Assembly: GCA_964006375.1 (NCBI GenBank)
Contig: OZ023267.1
Span: 27,774,739 to 27,838,738 of the forward strand
Length of the DNA: 64,000 bases
Direction of reading: 5' to 3'
Source of the DNA: Tillus elongatus
Lineage: Eukaryota > Arthropoda > Insecta > Coleoptera > Cleridae
Shown here: positions 41,641 through 53,654 of the stretch, in pieces
Layout of the letters: the number at the start of each line of letters is the position of its first letter
Numbering within the stretch: position 1 is the stretch's first letter
Translations under genes and position numbers: made by a program
Notes under the pieces: generated by a model
Databases searched by the model: none
What the model saw: the letters and a program-made list of their open reading frames with translations, nothing else
What the model was told of the DNA's origin: nothing

Positions 41641-41661
41641 GGGACCTCCCGGACGACCGCC

Positions 41662-41746
<85 letters not shown>

Positions 41747-42030
41747 GAAACTGACCCCAGATATGTGTTCTGGGGGGCCTAATTAGCGCTCATTTGAATA
41801 AATTTTTTCAAAAGTTGGGATCTCCTCATTAGTGAATTTTTTTAAAGAAAATTCACTAAAAGGAAGGTATCTGTAAAATTTTATCAAAATCGACACATTC
41901 TTTTTTAATCATGGGTGTGATACATATAAAAATTGTAAGTAACCTCGGAAATAACTCCAAGCGGCTTAGAAAATTGTATTAAATGTAAGAACCGCAACCG
42001 AAACTTTTGAATTTGGAAAAAAAAATTGAG

Positions 42031-42107
<77 letters not shown>

Positions 42108-42585
42108 TAAAACTGACCCTGGACATAAAAATAATAGGCCGATTTTGATAAAATTTGATAATTTTGTAGGTAGATTGAAAAAGTTCGTTAGTCAAGAAAA
42201 TCAAATCAGTTTTCCTGGAAAATTTTCGTTTTCCTTCTAGCAAATCAAAAAATAATAAAGCTATGGCAACAAAATCTCTTAGACAAGTTTTATTATAAAA
42301 TGTTTACTATATACCAAAATTTAGATCTCTAAATTTAGAAAATTTATATCTCTAAATTCAGAGTTAGAAAAAGATAAGCATATAATAAAAAACATTTTTG
42401 GTGCCGCTGAAGGTCACAGGAGAGCACAAGTCGAAAACATTTGTGTGTTAAGCAAAATATATTAAACACTACAGAGAAATAATATTTTTTTCTTATTGCA
42501 TATGTAGTTTCCGTAAAAAAAGTTAAATGAAAGATCGTTTCTACGAAAATTCACTACCATAATTGCCTTTGCTTAGTCCGGATTT
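41641..42585. mobile_element. Two partial HINEs meeting tail to tail
   Basis: The first (plus) keeps (TA)n at 41665-41744, the CTGACCCCAGATATGTGTTC block and the 3' hairpin at about 41833-41862. The second (minus) has (TA)n at 42036-42104 and the 5' end TCGTAGAAACGATC..GACTAAGC near 42540-42582. Confidence 0.6.
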
Positions 42586-42726
42586 TTTTTTCTTCGACAA
42601 ATAAGAAGCCTGTCATTAGCACACTGGGAATAAATTGTACCGAAAGCATTATAATGCAATAGACTTTATAGATTTTCCCATACAATATAATTTGCTTTAA
42701 TGTTTCACAAGGCTTTTTATTTACAG

Positions 42727-42764
42727 TGTCATGCGCTACAAAATGTATCTGGCGACAGGTTTCA
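42727..42764 (+). CDS. Possible upstream exon of the cysteine-rich gene
   Basis: 38 nt between TTATTTACAG and GTGAGC, open in the frame that joins the next exon: VMRYKMYLATGF. Phase fits (one base in, one base out). Donor at 42758 (GTTTCA) is an alternative. Evidence is splice sites and phase only. Confidence 0.35.
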
Positions 42765-42873
42765 GTGAGCTTTCAGACTTCGAGATTGCGCGTCTTCATT
42801 ACAGTGAAATATGTAGTGAATATTTTATGCCTTAAATCTTTTATTATGGGTTTATTTGATATAATTATACCAG

Positions 42874-43392
42874 CTCTGTGCTTTAATACAACTTGCATAG
42901 ATGATTACGAAGTTGGTGAGGAGTTTTCTGCATACTTTTCAACTACTTTCGTTTCATTAAAATATTTTTTTAGAGCCCTATTGTTTCAATGTTCCCTGTC
43001 CACCTGAAAATGGGGAAATAGGTAAGTGGGTTGTGCAAACTATTGTACATGACAGTGAGTGAAGTATTTTTTGCTGAAGTCAAAATAAAATAGTTAAATA
43101 TTGTTTTTCGCATTTTGACTGATTATGTGCTATTTCACTAAATTCAAAATCGTCTATTAAAGTGGCAGTTTATCGTACACAAATCTCACTTTCCTATAAA
43201 GTACCTAATGTCACTGTTATACGACATAGTTTGGCAGGAAATTGTTCACTTAACTATTGGAAGCATTGTTATATCATTTAAAAGTACAGTTATTATTATT
43301 ATTTTTTTTTTAATATTATAGATCAAACCAGTTCAGCAACATGTATACTATTCATGGTTGTTTTATCTGCCATGAGCTATTGTCTAATATAA
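42874..43392 (+). CDS. 3' end of a small cysteine-rich, probably membrane-anchored protein
   Basis: Three exons: 42874-42915 (42 nt, LCFNTTCIDDYEV), 42974-43021 (48 nt, PYCFNVPCPPENGEI) and 43322 to the TAA at 43390-43392 (DQTSSATC then ILFMVVLSAMSYCLI). All internal joints are phase 1 with GTGAGG and GTAAGT donors. The first two encode similar CFNxxC modules, as if one exon had duplicated. The C-terminus, SSA followed by a hydrophobic run, suits a GPI-anchor signal or a final membrane helix. The first intron is only 58 nt, normal for insects. AATAAA lies at 43398-43403. No family could be named; a distant VWC- or sushi-like module is conceivable. Upstream exons beyond 42727 were not found. 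Confidence 0.5.
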
Positions 43393-43397
43393 GAAAC

Positions 43398-43403
43398 AAT
43401 AAA
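43398..43403 (+). terminator. Poly(A) signal of the cysteine-rich gene
   Basis: AATAAA 6 nt after the stop codon. Confidence 0.5.
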
Positions 43404-43496
43404 AAATTATAACGATAAGATGCTATAGTTAGAAACATAAATTAAAAATAGTTTATAAGTTAGTTACATTATTTGGTGGGCTTACATTCGTATGTA

Positions 43497-46400
43497 CAGG
43501 GTGATTTTTTTAAGTGTCTCACCCCTGTACTTTTTTTATTATTAGAGATATCAAAACAATTCTAACGCTGTCTGACAAACTATCATGCGATGAGTTAAAA
43601 TATTGCGACAGAAAAACAATTGCACATCGCCTTCATAGAAATCCGTGGCCAACGTTGATTTTCTTAAATAGAATGATAGGCCTCAGACACATACAGTCGA
43701 TGCAGAATCGAAATCTGCGTACAACGATGCCACGCTCGCATTTCTGAGTCAAGCCGTTTCGGAGACATGACGTCACAAAATTTCAAAATGTTGCTAATTT
43801 TTTTAAGTGTCTCACCACTGTAATTTCTTTATTGTCAGAGATATCAAATAAATTCTAACGCCATCTGACAAACTATCATGCGATGAGTTAAAATATTGCG
43901 ACAGAAAAACAATTGCACATCGCCTTCATAGAAATCGGTGGCCAACGTTAATTTTCTCAAATAGAATGATAGGCCTCAGACACATACAGTCGATGCAGAA
44001 TTTAAATCTGCGTACAACGATGCCACGCTCGCATTTCTGAGTCAAGCCGTTTCGGAGACATGACGTCACAAAATTTCAAAATGTTGCTAATTTTTTTAAG
44101 TGTCTCACCCCTGTAATTTCTTTATTGTCAGAGATATCAAATAAATTCTAACGCACTCTGACAAACTATCATGCGATGAGTTAAAATATTGCGACAGAAA
44201 AACAATTGCACATCGCCTTCAAAGAAATCCGTGGCCAACGTTGATTTTCTGAAATGGAAAGATAAGCCTCAGACACATACAGTCGACGCAGAATCGAAAT
44301 CTGCGTACAACGCTTGCATTTCTGAATCAAGCTGTTTCGGAGACATGACGTCACAAAATATCAAAATGTTGCTGATTTTTTTAAGTGTCTCACCCCTGTA
44401 ATTTCTGTATTGTCAGAGATATCAAATAAATTCCAACGCCATCTGACAAACTATCATGCGATGAGTTAAAATATTGCGACAGAAAAACAATTGCACATCG
44501 CCTTCATAGATCCATGGCCAACGTTGATTTTCTTAAATGGAAAGATAGGCCTCAGACACATACAGTCTATGCAGAATCGAAATCTGCGTACAACCATGCC
44601 ACGCTCGCATTTCTGAGTCAAGCTGTTTCGGAGACATGACGTCACAAAATTTCAAAATGTTGCTGATTTTTTTAAGTGTCTCACCCCTGTAATTTTTTTA
44701 TTATATGGGATATCAAAAAAATTCTAACGTCATCTGACAAACTATCATGCGATGAGTTAAAATATTGCGATAGAAAAACAATTGCACATCGCCTTCATAG
44801 AAATCCATGGCCAACGTTGATTTTCTTAATGGAACGATAGGCCTCAGACACATACAGTCGATGCAGAATCGAAATCTGCGTACAACGATGCCACGCTCGC
44901 ATTGCTGATTTTTAAGTGTCTCACCCCTGTATTTTTTTTATTATCAGAGATACCAAAAAAATCCAACGCCATCTGACAAACTATCATGCGATGAGTTAAA
45001 ATATTGCGACAGAAAAATAATTGCGCATCGCTTTCATAGAAATCCACGGCCAACGTTGATTTTCTTAAATGGAAAGATAGGCCTCAGACAACTACAGTCG
45101 ATGCAGAATCGAAATCTGAGTACAACGATGCTACGATCGCATTTCTGAGGCAAGCCGTTTCGGAGACATGACGTCACAAAATTCAAAATGTTTGTGATTT
45201 TTTAAGTGTCTCACTCCTGTAATTTCTTTATTATGAGAGATAACCAATAAATTCCAACGCCATCTGACAAGAAATAGTTTTACGTTATAAAGCAGTTCGC
45301 AGTGAATAAATTACCCCTAAAGCATTTTGCTCTATGTGCCACATGAACGGCGTTATCTTCCGTTACAGAGCTCTGCCCGACATGTATATTCTTGTTATAT
45401 TTTAGTTGTATAAAACACAAGAAAAGCGAATTTGCCATAATTTCTTTGTATTTTCAAAATATTTTAAAAAATTACACCGCCGCACTATGTAGTAGGTACT
45501 ACACCTCGTAGTGAAAATATTAAACGTATTTCATTTGAGACTGGATGATAAGTTATATCTATTCAGTGCTGTATACGTCAGAAAAATCTAGGATAATGCA
45601 TGTCTGATTTTGACATTTGATGTCAACTGATACTTGTTTTGAATGAGATTGAAACCATTTTCCGATTTCGTATATGTGTATCGTTCTTTCGTTTTCGTCA
45701 ATCAAAAAGTTATCAGCATTCTGTGTAATTTAAGTATTTTTTCGTTTGTTTTTCTTTTATTCAGCAATTATTACAGAAGTGAGACACTTAAAAATTTACA
45801 AACATTTTAAAATTTTGTAACGTCATGTCTCCCAAACGGCTTGACTCAGAAATGCGAGTGTGGCATCGTTGTACGCAGATTTCGATTATGCATCGACTGT
45901 ATGTATCTGAGGCCTATCGTTCCATTTAAGAAAATCAACGTGGGCCACGGATTTCTATCAAGGCGATGTGCAATTGTTTTTCTGTCACAATATTTTAACT
46001 CATCGCATGATAGTTTGTCAGACGGCGTTATAATTGTTTTGATATCTCTGATAATAAAAAAATTACAGGGGTGAGACACTTAAAAAAATCAACAACATTT
46101 TGAAATTTTGTGACATCATGTCTCCGAAACGGCTTGACTCAGAAATGCGAGCGTGGCATCGTTGTATGCAGATTTCGATTCTGCAACGACTGTATGTGTC
46201 TGAGGCCTATCATTCCATTTAAGAAAATCAACGTTGGCCACGGATTTCTATCAAGGCGATGTGCAATTGTTTTTCTGTCACAATATTTTAACTCATCGCA
46301 TGATAGTTTGTCAGACGGCGTTATAATTGTTTTGATATCTCTGATAATAAAAAAATTACAGGGGTGAGAGACTTAAAAAAATCAGCAACATTTTGAAATT

Positions 46401-46682
46401 TTGTGACATCATGTCTCCGAAACGGCTTGACTCAGAAATGCAAGCGTGGCATCGTTGTACGCAGATTTCGATTCTGCATCGACTGTATGTGTCTGAGGCC
46501 TATCGTTCCATTTAAGAAAATCAACGTTGGCCAGGGATTTCTATGAAGGAGATATGCAATTGTTTTTCTGTCACAATAATTTAACTCATCGCATGATAGT
46601 TTGTCAGATGGCGTTGGAATTTTTTTGATATCTTTTGTAATAAAAAAATTACAGGGGTGAGACACTTAAAAAAATCACCCTG
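43497..46682. mobile_element. 3.2-kb foldback element with tandem-repeat arms
   Basis: The ends CAGGGTGATTTTTTTAAGTG and their complement are flanked by TA (43495-43496 and 46683-46684). The left arm has about six direct units of 290 bp (landmark TAAGTGTCTCACC at 43511, 43804, 44096, 44382, 44674, 44913, 45206). The right arm has three units in reverse (45780-46680). About 490 bp of unrelated DNA lie between. Units contain GCGATGAGTTAAAATATTGC and GTTTCGGAGACATGACGTCA. Open frames of 60-85 codons recur with the units but match nothing known. A non-autonomous Tc1/mariner-type element is likely. Confidence 0.8.
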
Positions 46683-46739
46683 TACACATCCATACTCACA
46701 CCAACACACACACACACACACTCACATACGCCCAAATAC

Positions 46740-47290
46740 TCTAATCATGGACCATTAAACACATCTTGTGGAAGTGTTTTTCTTAGTCTTCTGTGTTGTA
46801 GTATTGCACCAAGATTGTAATGTACTGCTCCAGGACATTCAGTTAAGTTGTTCAGGAAGTTGATTGCACTTGTTTTTATGGAGTCACTGATCACTGGTAT
46901 GTTTAATTCGCGATGTATTTGCGTGTTCCTAATGAACCACGGTGCATCGGTGATGATTCGTAGCACTTTGTTCTGAAAGGTTTGTGCGATATTTACTGTT
47001 GAATTTGACGCTGTTCCCCACGTTGGACAGCCATATGTGAGAACTGGTCTAAGAATACTTTTGTAGATTAGAGTTCCGCATTCAATATTCAGTGATGATC
47101 TTCTGTTTATAATAGGTTACAGCATTTTTAGACTCCCATAAGCTTGCTGAGTTCTGTTTTTGATATGATGCCTCCAGGTGGGTACGATCGTAATGTAGGC
47201 CTAAATATTTGACGGATTCGTGTTTGTGATTCCAAGGGATTGCTTTGTTATCTATTTGTAACGGTGGCGGATTTGGTCCTCTTCAGATTA
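46740..47290 (-). pseudogene. Jockey-type LINE C-terminal fragment
   Basis: Minus-strand pieces NPPPLQIDNKAIPWNHKHES, VKYLGLHYDRT, ILRPVLTYGCPTWGTAS, QNKVLRIITDAPWFIRNTQI and HRELNIPVISDSI end with LRKTLPQDVFNGP and a stop. This is the end of a Jockey reverse transcriptase. Two frameshifts are needed. A short (CA)n run at 46705-46722 lies just past the 3' end. Confidence 0.75.
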
Positions 47291-47329
47291 AAATTTTAAA
47301 ACTAAATAACACCAAATTAACTCAAATCT

Positions 47330-47590
47330 ATTTGTTCCCATGAAAACTTTTATAACTCCATGTGCGTTGTTGAATGATCTTGAGGTGCACTAGTTCTTGC
47401 TGATGAAGTATACTTTTTGACATTTTCAACTTAATGGCGATGCTCTCCTCGATATATCCTTCAGCCGCACTAGTTGACTGCCACCTCCATTGCCAGTTCA
47501 GTGTTTTACTGTAAGCTCTACTGTCAGCGTGGAAGGTGGCATACGTCCTCTTCAAGCAATGGCCAGTGTAACTAGTTGCATCTAGGAGTT
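47330..47590 (-). other. Unrecognised reading frame
   Basis: Minus-strand frame AYSKTLNWQWRWQSTSAAEG, IEESIAIKLKMSKSILHQQE. It looks protein-like but no motif was recognised. It lies between two LINE pieces and may belong to one of them or to a third repeat. Confidence 0.3.
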
Positions 47591-47617
47591 TTTTTTTTGT
47601 GTTTTTTTTAAATTTCA

Positions 47618-48177
47618 ACAACACACCACGAGGGCTTACAGCCTAAATACTATCGTACCGTGGGTGTCGACAAGGAGGAAAGAGACAACTTGTTAATTCT
47701 GGACTTGAAGGTTTGGAGGTTCGGGGGAGAAGGAAAAACATGTGCCGGCAAGGAATTCTACAACTTGGAAGTCATCGGGACAAAATAGCGGGCATAACAA
47801 GATGTTCTGTGTCTAGTGACCTGGAAAGTAAAAGGGCGCATTCGCTCTGTTCCCCTGGTAGATCTGTTGGGGGCAGCAGGTGGAGGAACTATGGAAGAAA
47901 GCTCCTCTGAGCACTGCCCGTGCAGATATATATAAAAGAGAGAATGGTCACCAACGGCACGTCGGTGGGCAAGGGATGGCAGCATTTGGGTGAGAGTAGG
48001 GTCACCGATGAGATGTATAGCTCTCTTCTGAATGGAGTCCAGGATAGCGAGTGTAGAAGCGGCAGCAGCATCCCACATGTGGGAGCAGTATTCGAGGTTT
48101 GGTCTTATTTGTGAAGTATATAAGGTATAGAGATTAGCTGGTGTAAAGTATTTGCGAGCCCGGAAGAGGAAACCTTT
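47618..48177 (-). pseudogene. Jockey-like LINE family A, copy 4 (3' part)
   Basis: Shares the 3' end CCACGAGGGCTTACAGCC and residues AILDSIQKRAIHLIGDPT, LPSLAHRRAVGDHSLFY with the 786-codon copy. The 5' break is at about 48177, within RFLFRARK. Frameshifts are present. Confidence 0.8.
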
Positions 48178-48329
48178 TTCTCAAGTATTCTGCAACTGTT
48201 GATGCCAACTGGTTGTATTGTGCACTTACCGTGCTTATAGTAAATGAAAGATCTATCGTGTTTTGCTTGTTTGTAGCTTAATTGTAGATACATGATAAAT
48301 TTCGCATCTGTTGCACACTGATCCCACGG

Positions 48330-48500
48330 TCATTTTGATGTAGGAATTATGCAAAGTTGATTATCAAAACTTTCTACGTGTCTTCTATATATTTTACAGC
48401 CAAGCTGCTCAATTCGGCACGCCGTCATGCCCCATTTAAACCATACAATAGTACCACTTTCATTACATAAGTACGTACCGTCTGGAGTCTTTTTAAAAAC
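48330..48500 (-). other. Unrecognised reading frame with conserved look
   Basis: Minus-strand frame FKKTPDGTYLCNESGTIVWF, KWGMTACRIEQLGCKIYRRH, VESFDNQLCIIPTSK then TGA. A TAG just upstream stands where TGG would extend the frame. The composition is that of a folded cysteine-containing protein. The source is unknown: it could be an exon, a gene relic or part of a repeat. Confidence 0.3.
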
Positions 48501-48544
48501 CTAGTAGCGTTTTCCATAGTTAAATATTTTGATTTTTCTGCTTT

Positions 48545-48660
48545 TTTAGTGAATGTTCTTTAAAAAATCACTAATGAGGAGATTCCGACTTTTGAATTTT
48601 GAATTTTTTTTTTAAATGAGCGCGAACTGGGCCCCTTAAAACCCATATCCAGTCAGTTTA
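48545..48660 (-). mobile_element. HINE 3'-end fragment M4
   Basis: Hairpin AGTGAATGTTC..AAATCACT followed by GAGGAGATTCCGACTTTTGA and CCCATATCC, the usual sequence between hairpin and (TA)n. Confidence 0.6.
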
Positions 48661-49459
48661 AATTTACATGTACAGTGTGTCCCAAACTGGATGGAAATGT
48701 ATTGCTATCTCCGTTATTATTAGAGATAAGGAGACAATTAAATTAGCAATGTTTTGTAGAATTTCATGCTCGTTCCAATTATTGTATTTTGCACTACCTC
48801 TTTTCGTTTTTGAGTTATTTTGAAAAAAAAAAACAAAATTTGTCGATTTCATTTTTCTTGAGTATCTAACTAGGCGTTGATATGACTTGCACATTATCAG
48901 GACTCTTTTGACAGAGTAATCTTTTGGTGCTATTCTCAACTTTGGATTGTCATTTGTTTTTGAGCTACAGGTATCAACGTTAGTTTTTATTATGGCAGCC
49001 ATATTGAATACATCAGAAAAATTTCTTTCACTTTCATGAAGTACTCCCTGTAAAACCAGTATTTACTGAAATATGGGGTGCGTTTTAAGAAACAAGGTAC
49101 ATTTAGATACAGAATTATATTAAGATTTACGGTCACTACTTCCCAAAATGTTGTACTTATTCCGACCTAGTTTTATTAATTCAGAAAACTGGCAAATGTC
49201 GGCTTGTTTCAACTGTGGCACTCCTTAAAAAATGAATTGTTATCAATATACAAGAACCTGGAGAAAAAAGTTTCGCAAATAAAAATAATAAGTAGAAAAG
49301 AAAATTTTAATGGAAAAATTAAATTTGTATTTTAAATTAAAAACTATTCGATTAAGTGATATTGAAATAAAACTTAAAGCTGAAATTAGAATGCAATAAA
49401 TCATAGAAAATTGTGATAACAATGTTATAACAACTACACAAAAACAGTGAAAACTAGTT

Positions 49460-50560
49460 ATATAAATGTTCAAAATGACCACCACTTTGCGCAGCACATA
49501 ATTTTAAGCAAGTTTCAAAAGAATAGTTAGCGTTTTGTAATACACTTAAATTAATATTATCAAATACACCACGGATTCTTGTCTTCATATCTTCTTTTGT
49601 CGACGGTTGTGTCTGATAAACTAAATTTTTTACATAGCCTCATAAAAAAAGGCCATTTTTGTTAGATCAGGTGACCTAGGCGGCCAGGCATTCGGCCCTT
49701 CTCCCCCAATCCAGCGTCCTAGAAAATGTTGGTTCAAAAAAAAACATGAATGTTAGCTTTATGATGAACTGGGGCACTGTCATGCATATACTACATATGA
49801 TCACATATGCTAACAGGCAGTTGGTCTAATAATGGTCCAAGGTCTTCTCCTAGAAACCGAAGATATCGCTATGCAGTGAGCCATTCCTCAAAGAACTCAC
49901 CGATGACAACATTTCCAATAATTCCACCCCAGACGTTAAGAGAACATATTTTGACTAGTCGTGTGAGTAATAGTAATACACATTTATGGAGAAGATTTTC
50001 CTCCATACAGAAAAATACAAATAAATATATAATAATGCACAATTTACACACACAAAAAAATCTCCCCCAACAAATGGAGAGAAAAAACTGCCTAAGTCAA
50101 AGACTTGTTGGTAGTATAGCAAAAACAAGACTACATAAACAACAACAAAAATTCTATCATTTCTACCATACGCTTCCCTCCAAAGAAGTCACTGATTAAA
50201 ACATCGTAACGCATCTGTTACACAAAAGCAAAAAGCATATATTATGCACTTTAAAATACAAACATAAAAAACCTCAATTTCCAGTCTCCAATCACAGTAT
50301 ACATGCCTCAATACCGATATCCACTCCAGTATGCAGCAAAGTGAGGGTTTTCAGCAGAAAAGTCGTGAAAGTTGTGCCTGCTGACATGACCGTTCTTATG
50401 ATATGTTGCTTCATCAGTGAACAACACAAAGTTGAATCATCATTGTTCTTTGAAAAGTTGAATATGGTATGGGTAAATTTGTTTTTACGTAAAATTCCTA
50501 AAAGAGAGGTCTATTTATATCAATTTCTCTTGCTATTTTTCTTGAGCTGACATGATTATT
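49460..50560 (-). pseudogene. Mariner-like transposase remnant, interrupted
   Basis: Minus-strand pieces: NGHVSRHNFHYFSAENPHFA (50440-50300), then after about 300 bp of inserted A-rich DNA (roughly 49960-50280) NVWGGIIGNVVIGEFFEEW, a YMHDSAP box (second aspartate) and GRWIGGEG before a region corresponding to WPPRSPDLT. It belongs with the DD41D-like elements by its RWIGxxG spacer. Many frameshifts. CAGTGTGTCCCAAACTGG at 48672 may be one terminus. Confidence 0.6.
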
Positions 50561-50639
50561 TGCTACACTTTATATCGGTCCAGGGTAATATGTGATATTG
50601 CTTATCAATTAGAGGTTTTGGAACAACAGCACCAAAGAG

Positions 50640-51290
50640 TTACTTTCATATGGGTAAAAGTCACTTAAAGCTTGGGGGTAATGAAAAGGCTGACTATTTT
50701 GCTAAAAATGCAACGATAACAGGTTGTAAACATGACTTTTACAGTAACAGAGATTTTCTTCCGCAAGTAAAACATGTGTGTAATATAAGATGGCAGAATC
50801 ATTGGAATAAGTTGAAAAGTAGCTGTAGCAAGCACTTCAGTAGTATCATCCCTAATCTAAGAAAACAGCCCATTTACAAAGAACTGTTGCTTCCTAGGTA
50901 CTTGTCTACCACACCTAACAGAATTATCATAGGCCATGGTGCTTTTAAGTCTCATTTGTATAAAATAAAAGTTGCAGACAATTCATTTTGCTCATGCGAC
51001 AATACCAGCCCAGCTGATTTAAATCATTTGATTTTTTCCTGTATTATGCATCATGAACAAAGAAAAATATTATTTTGTAATTTGATAGAATACAATGTTC
51101 CCTTGCCACTTGACGTGACATCACTTATGTCTGAAGCTGTTTGTAATAAAAGTGTCATGGTAGCTTTCATGTGTTTTGTTAAAGCCTCTAAGTGACCTAG
51201 GTTTATATAGCTCTTAGTAAAAAGATAATATTCTGAAAATTGGACTGTTGCAATAAATATTGTACTAGTGGCAATATACTATATACTCTT
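50640..51290 (+). pseudogene. LINE RNase H and C-terminal fragment
   Basis: 181-codon frame with SHLKLGGNEKADYFAKNAT, matching the last motif of RNase H (GHxxxxGNExAD) found in I/Jockey-type LINEs, then a zinc-knuckle-like CSCDNTSPADLNHLIFSC. The stop is at 51193-51195. The rest of the element is absent. Confidence 0.65.
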
Positions 51291-52330
51291 AAGGGATACT
51301 AAATAAACTTAGCAGATTAATGTATAGTGAGAGAGATAAAAGTAAGTTCCTTTGTGTATTTCCTTGTATTAACCTATTTTGACCGCAGCCTCCCCAGTAG
51401 GTTAAAAAGTCACCATGACAGGCTTCATTGGTGTGAAAAGCGTCCCAGTGTTTCTCCTGCAACAACTTGTAGCGTAGATCGGTGCATGCATATTTATGTG
51501 TGTGTGTATGTGCACATGAAGAAATAATGCGCATTTTCTGTCCTGCATCCAGTGTTAAATACTGGACGTATAATCTGTTGACGTGAGTGCGTATACATGA
51601 GTGCATATGTGCTCGCGTATGTGTGTGAGTGCATGTGTATGCAAGTTTTAATTTTAATATATATTTTTAGTAAACAGCAAGTGTATAGGGAGATAAAAGG
51701 GGATGAAAGAAAATAGTTAACGAGCTTGTTAGATTAATATTCTTAAGACAGGTTTTGCCATTGTGAAAAGCAAGGTCAGATGCATCCTTGTTTATTTAGA
51801 AGATTGACAGTGACTGAATGAGCCAGTTCTCAAAGTCAAAACTGTAATCAAAAAAAAAAAAAAAATCAACTCGTTCTCTTCGTTTAAAACACGCTTGGTT
51901 ATCTCATTCTTCTTGTATCCCATGTTCCCGTTTCGTCAAAACGTCGCATTAGTATTTCAAAAGCATTTCTGTGTGGTTGACATCTATTGTGATATTTCTC
52001 ATGATAGATTCTTGTCGTGAATTAACAGTTTTTGTTACTTGCTCCTAACACATAAATCATATCAATCATTTGTTGTCGAGAGAAAATCGTTGTGTTTTAA
52101 TTCATATACAAAAAAATAACTACTCGATAGCTTAAGTAAATGTTTGAGAAGTAAGTCAATACACTGCTTATTTTGCATAGTCATGATATAATACACTAAT
52201 TCGCTCCTGTGTATAAATGTACCTTTTCAAAAAAAAAAAAAACATCCACTATCTCAGTATATACTGGTTTTAGGTATAGGGCATACTTTAAAGGCAACTG
52301 AAAAAACATTTGTTGATGTATCGAAATTGA
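51291..52330. other. No gene seen
   Basis: Contains a TG/CA-rich stretch (51495-51640). GTTTTAGGTATAGGGCATAC near 52270 offers an acceptor and a short open frame, but no reliable donor. Confidence 0.35.
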
Positions 52331-52338
52331 TTATAATA

Positions 52339-52556
52339 TACAGGATGTTCCATTTGAATTTCTCGAGGGAACTTTACTATAGTATTTTTGCTCACCCTGT
52401 ATACTGTTTCCAAGGAATTGTGTCTGTATTGATTGACGTTGAAAGAAGATTACTTTTTGAGATTGTTGTCATGACGAATGAAATAATATACAGGCTGTAC
52501 CATTTAAAAAAAGGAAGTTTGGGTTTTAGTTAACTTATACAACATCCTGTATATGC
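52339..52556. mobile_element. MITE with TACAGGATGTTCCATTT ends
   Basis: The left end TATACAGGATGTTCCATTT and right end ACAACATCCTGTATA are inverted. An internal TATACAGGCTGTACCATTT repeats the motif. About 218 bp, in the intron just before the first IR93a exon seen. Confidence 0.55.
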
Positions 52557-52642
52557 AAAAACAATTTTTGTATGTAGATAACCTTAGTGTAGCTGCAACT
52601 TTTTTTTTTGTATATATATATCACTATATGACTCTGTTTTAG

Positions 52643-52728
52643 CAAATATTCGTTCCCGACATCACGTAAGCTCTGTACAACTTGCTGCAGAACTAGAAGG
52701 TCAAGAGCTAGTCGTAACAACTCTTGAG
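52643..52728 (+). CDS. Ir93a: Ionotropic receptor IR93a-like, exon encoding start of the ligand-binding lobe S1
   Basis: 86 nt between CTGTTTTAG and GTAAGT, phase 2 in, phase 0 out: NIRSRHHVSSVQLAAELEGQ then ELVVTTLE. In this receptor family such a segment opens the S1 ligand-binding half. IR93a is a conserved arthropod co-receptor acting with IR25a in dendrites of temperature- and humidity-sensing neurons. The gene name rests mainly on the third and fourth exons. Upstream exons (signal peptide, N-terminal domain) were not found within the window. Confidence 0.7.
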
Positions 52729-53085
52729 GTAAGTATTATTAGGACAAAGGCGTCAAAAGAAAACCATGTCATTTTTATTTGATAGTGTATATATTTCGTT
52801 TTTAAAATAGTAGTAAAAGAAAAGTCCTTTAATTAGAAGCTTGACAAAGCAGACTTTATAAAGCTGTTGATGAGCATCATATATACTAGTGCTCATAAGG
52901 AATATTTGTCGTGGGATTTAAAAACCGTGTGTTAACTTAATAAAATTATTGCTGTAAAATTTTGATAAGCGTATTGTTATTTTTTAGTTAAAAGGATAAT
53001 ATGTAGCGGTCGCAAATATACTGTAATTTTTTAATGTGTCCTAGATGTAACACGATTTTATTTAACATAATATCCAATATTTTAG

Positions 53086-53262
53086 AATGGTGAATTAAGT
53101 GGTACTGTCAAAAGAAATGACATTTTAGTTGGAAATGGAGTGGCTTTCGAACTCTTTGACATTTTAAAAGAAAAGTATAGATTCAATTATACAGTCTTAA
53201 AACCCAAAGACAGTTTATGGGGTTCAAGCAAAAGCGGTGTTCTGGGGTTACTCGTCAACAAT
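53086..53262 (+). CDS. Ir93a: IR93a-like, S1 lobe exon
   Basis: 177 nt in phase 0, acceptor ATATTTTAG, donor GTAAGT. 59 residues: NGELSGTVKRNDILVGNGVA, FELFDILKEKYRFNYTVLKP, KDSLWGSSKSGVLGLLVNN. The GxxxFELFDxLxxxxxFxY block and the GVLGLLVN ending correspond to the S1 region of ionotropic receptors (compare the WNGMIGDL region of classical glutamate receptors). Confidence 0.85.
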
Positions 53263-53314
53263 GTAAGTATAAATAATATGACTAAGTGAAGATTGGAACC
53301 TGTGATGATCACTG

Positions 53315-53468
53315 ATAAGTAGACTTGTATAACCCAAATCACCACAACACAGCTTTTAAAGACCTGACGATCGTCTCATCCACTAATTACGTTGACTTTG
53401 TTAGTGAAACGTGCGTAATTTTTTTAAAAGGTGCGCTGTGGCGATTTGGGTTATCCAAGTGTACTTAT
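53315..53468. mobile_element. MITE copy in the IR93a intron
   Basis: Inverted ends ATAAGTAGACTTGTATAACC and (complemented) ATAAGTACACTTGGATAACC, 154 bp. Same family as the array at 24777-25862, with GACCTGACGATCGT and GTTAGTGAAACG inside. It lies 52 bp after the splice donor. Confidence 0.75.
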
Positions 53469-53654
53469 AAATAATATGAAATGTTCGATAATATTCAAGA
53501 GTTTAATGCAAAAGAAAATATTGTATATTAAGTCGCTAATAACATTATTTAATTTTGTTATTAACGACTCATAGTTTACTTGTAAGATAATTAATGCACT
53601 GTGTGAGGTAATATATATTCTGTCAAAATTAGAGGTTTTTAAGAAATGTGTTTT

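Noticed and set aside
42726..43007. 93-codon ORF beginning at a GTG
   Set aside because: It runs across splice sites; the splice-bounded exons in another frame explain the region better.
43514..46665. Recurring ORFs of about 77 codons with RNPWPTLIFLN
   Set aside because: They follow the 290-bp repeat unit in both orientations and match no protein.
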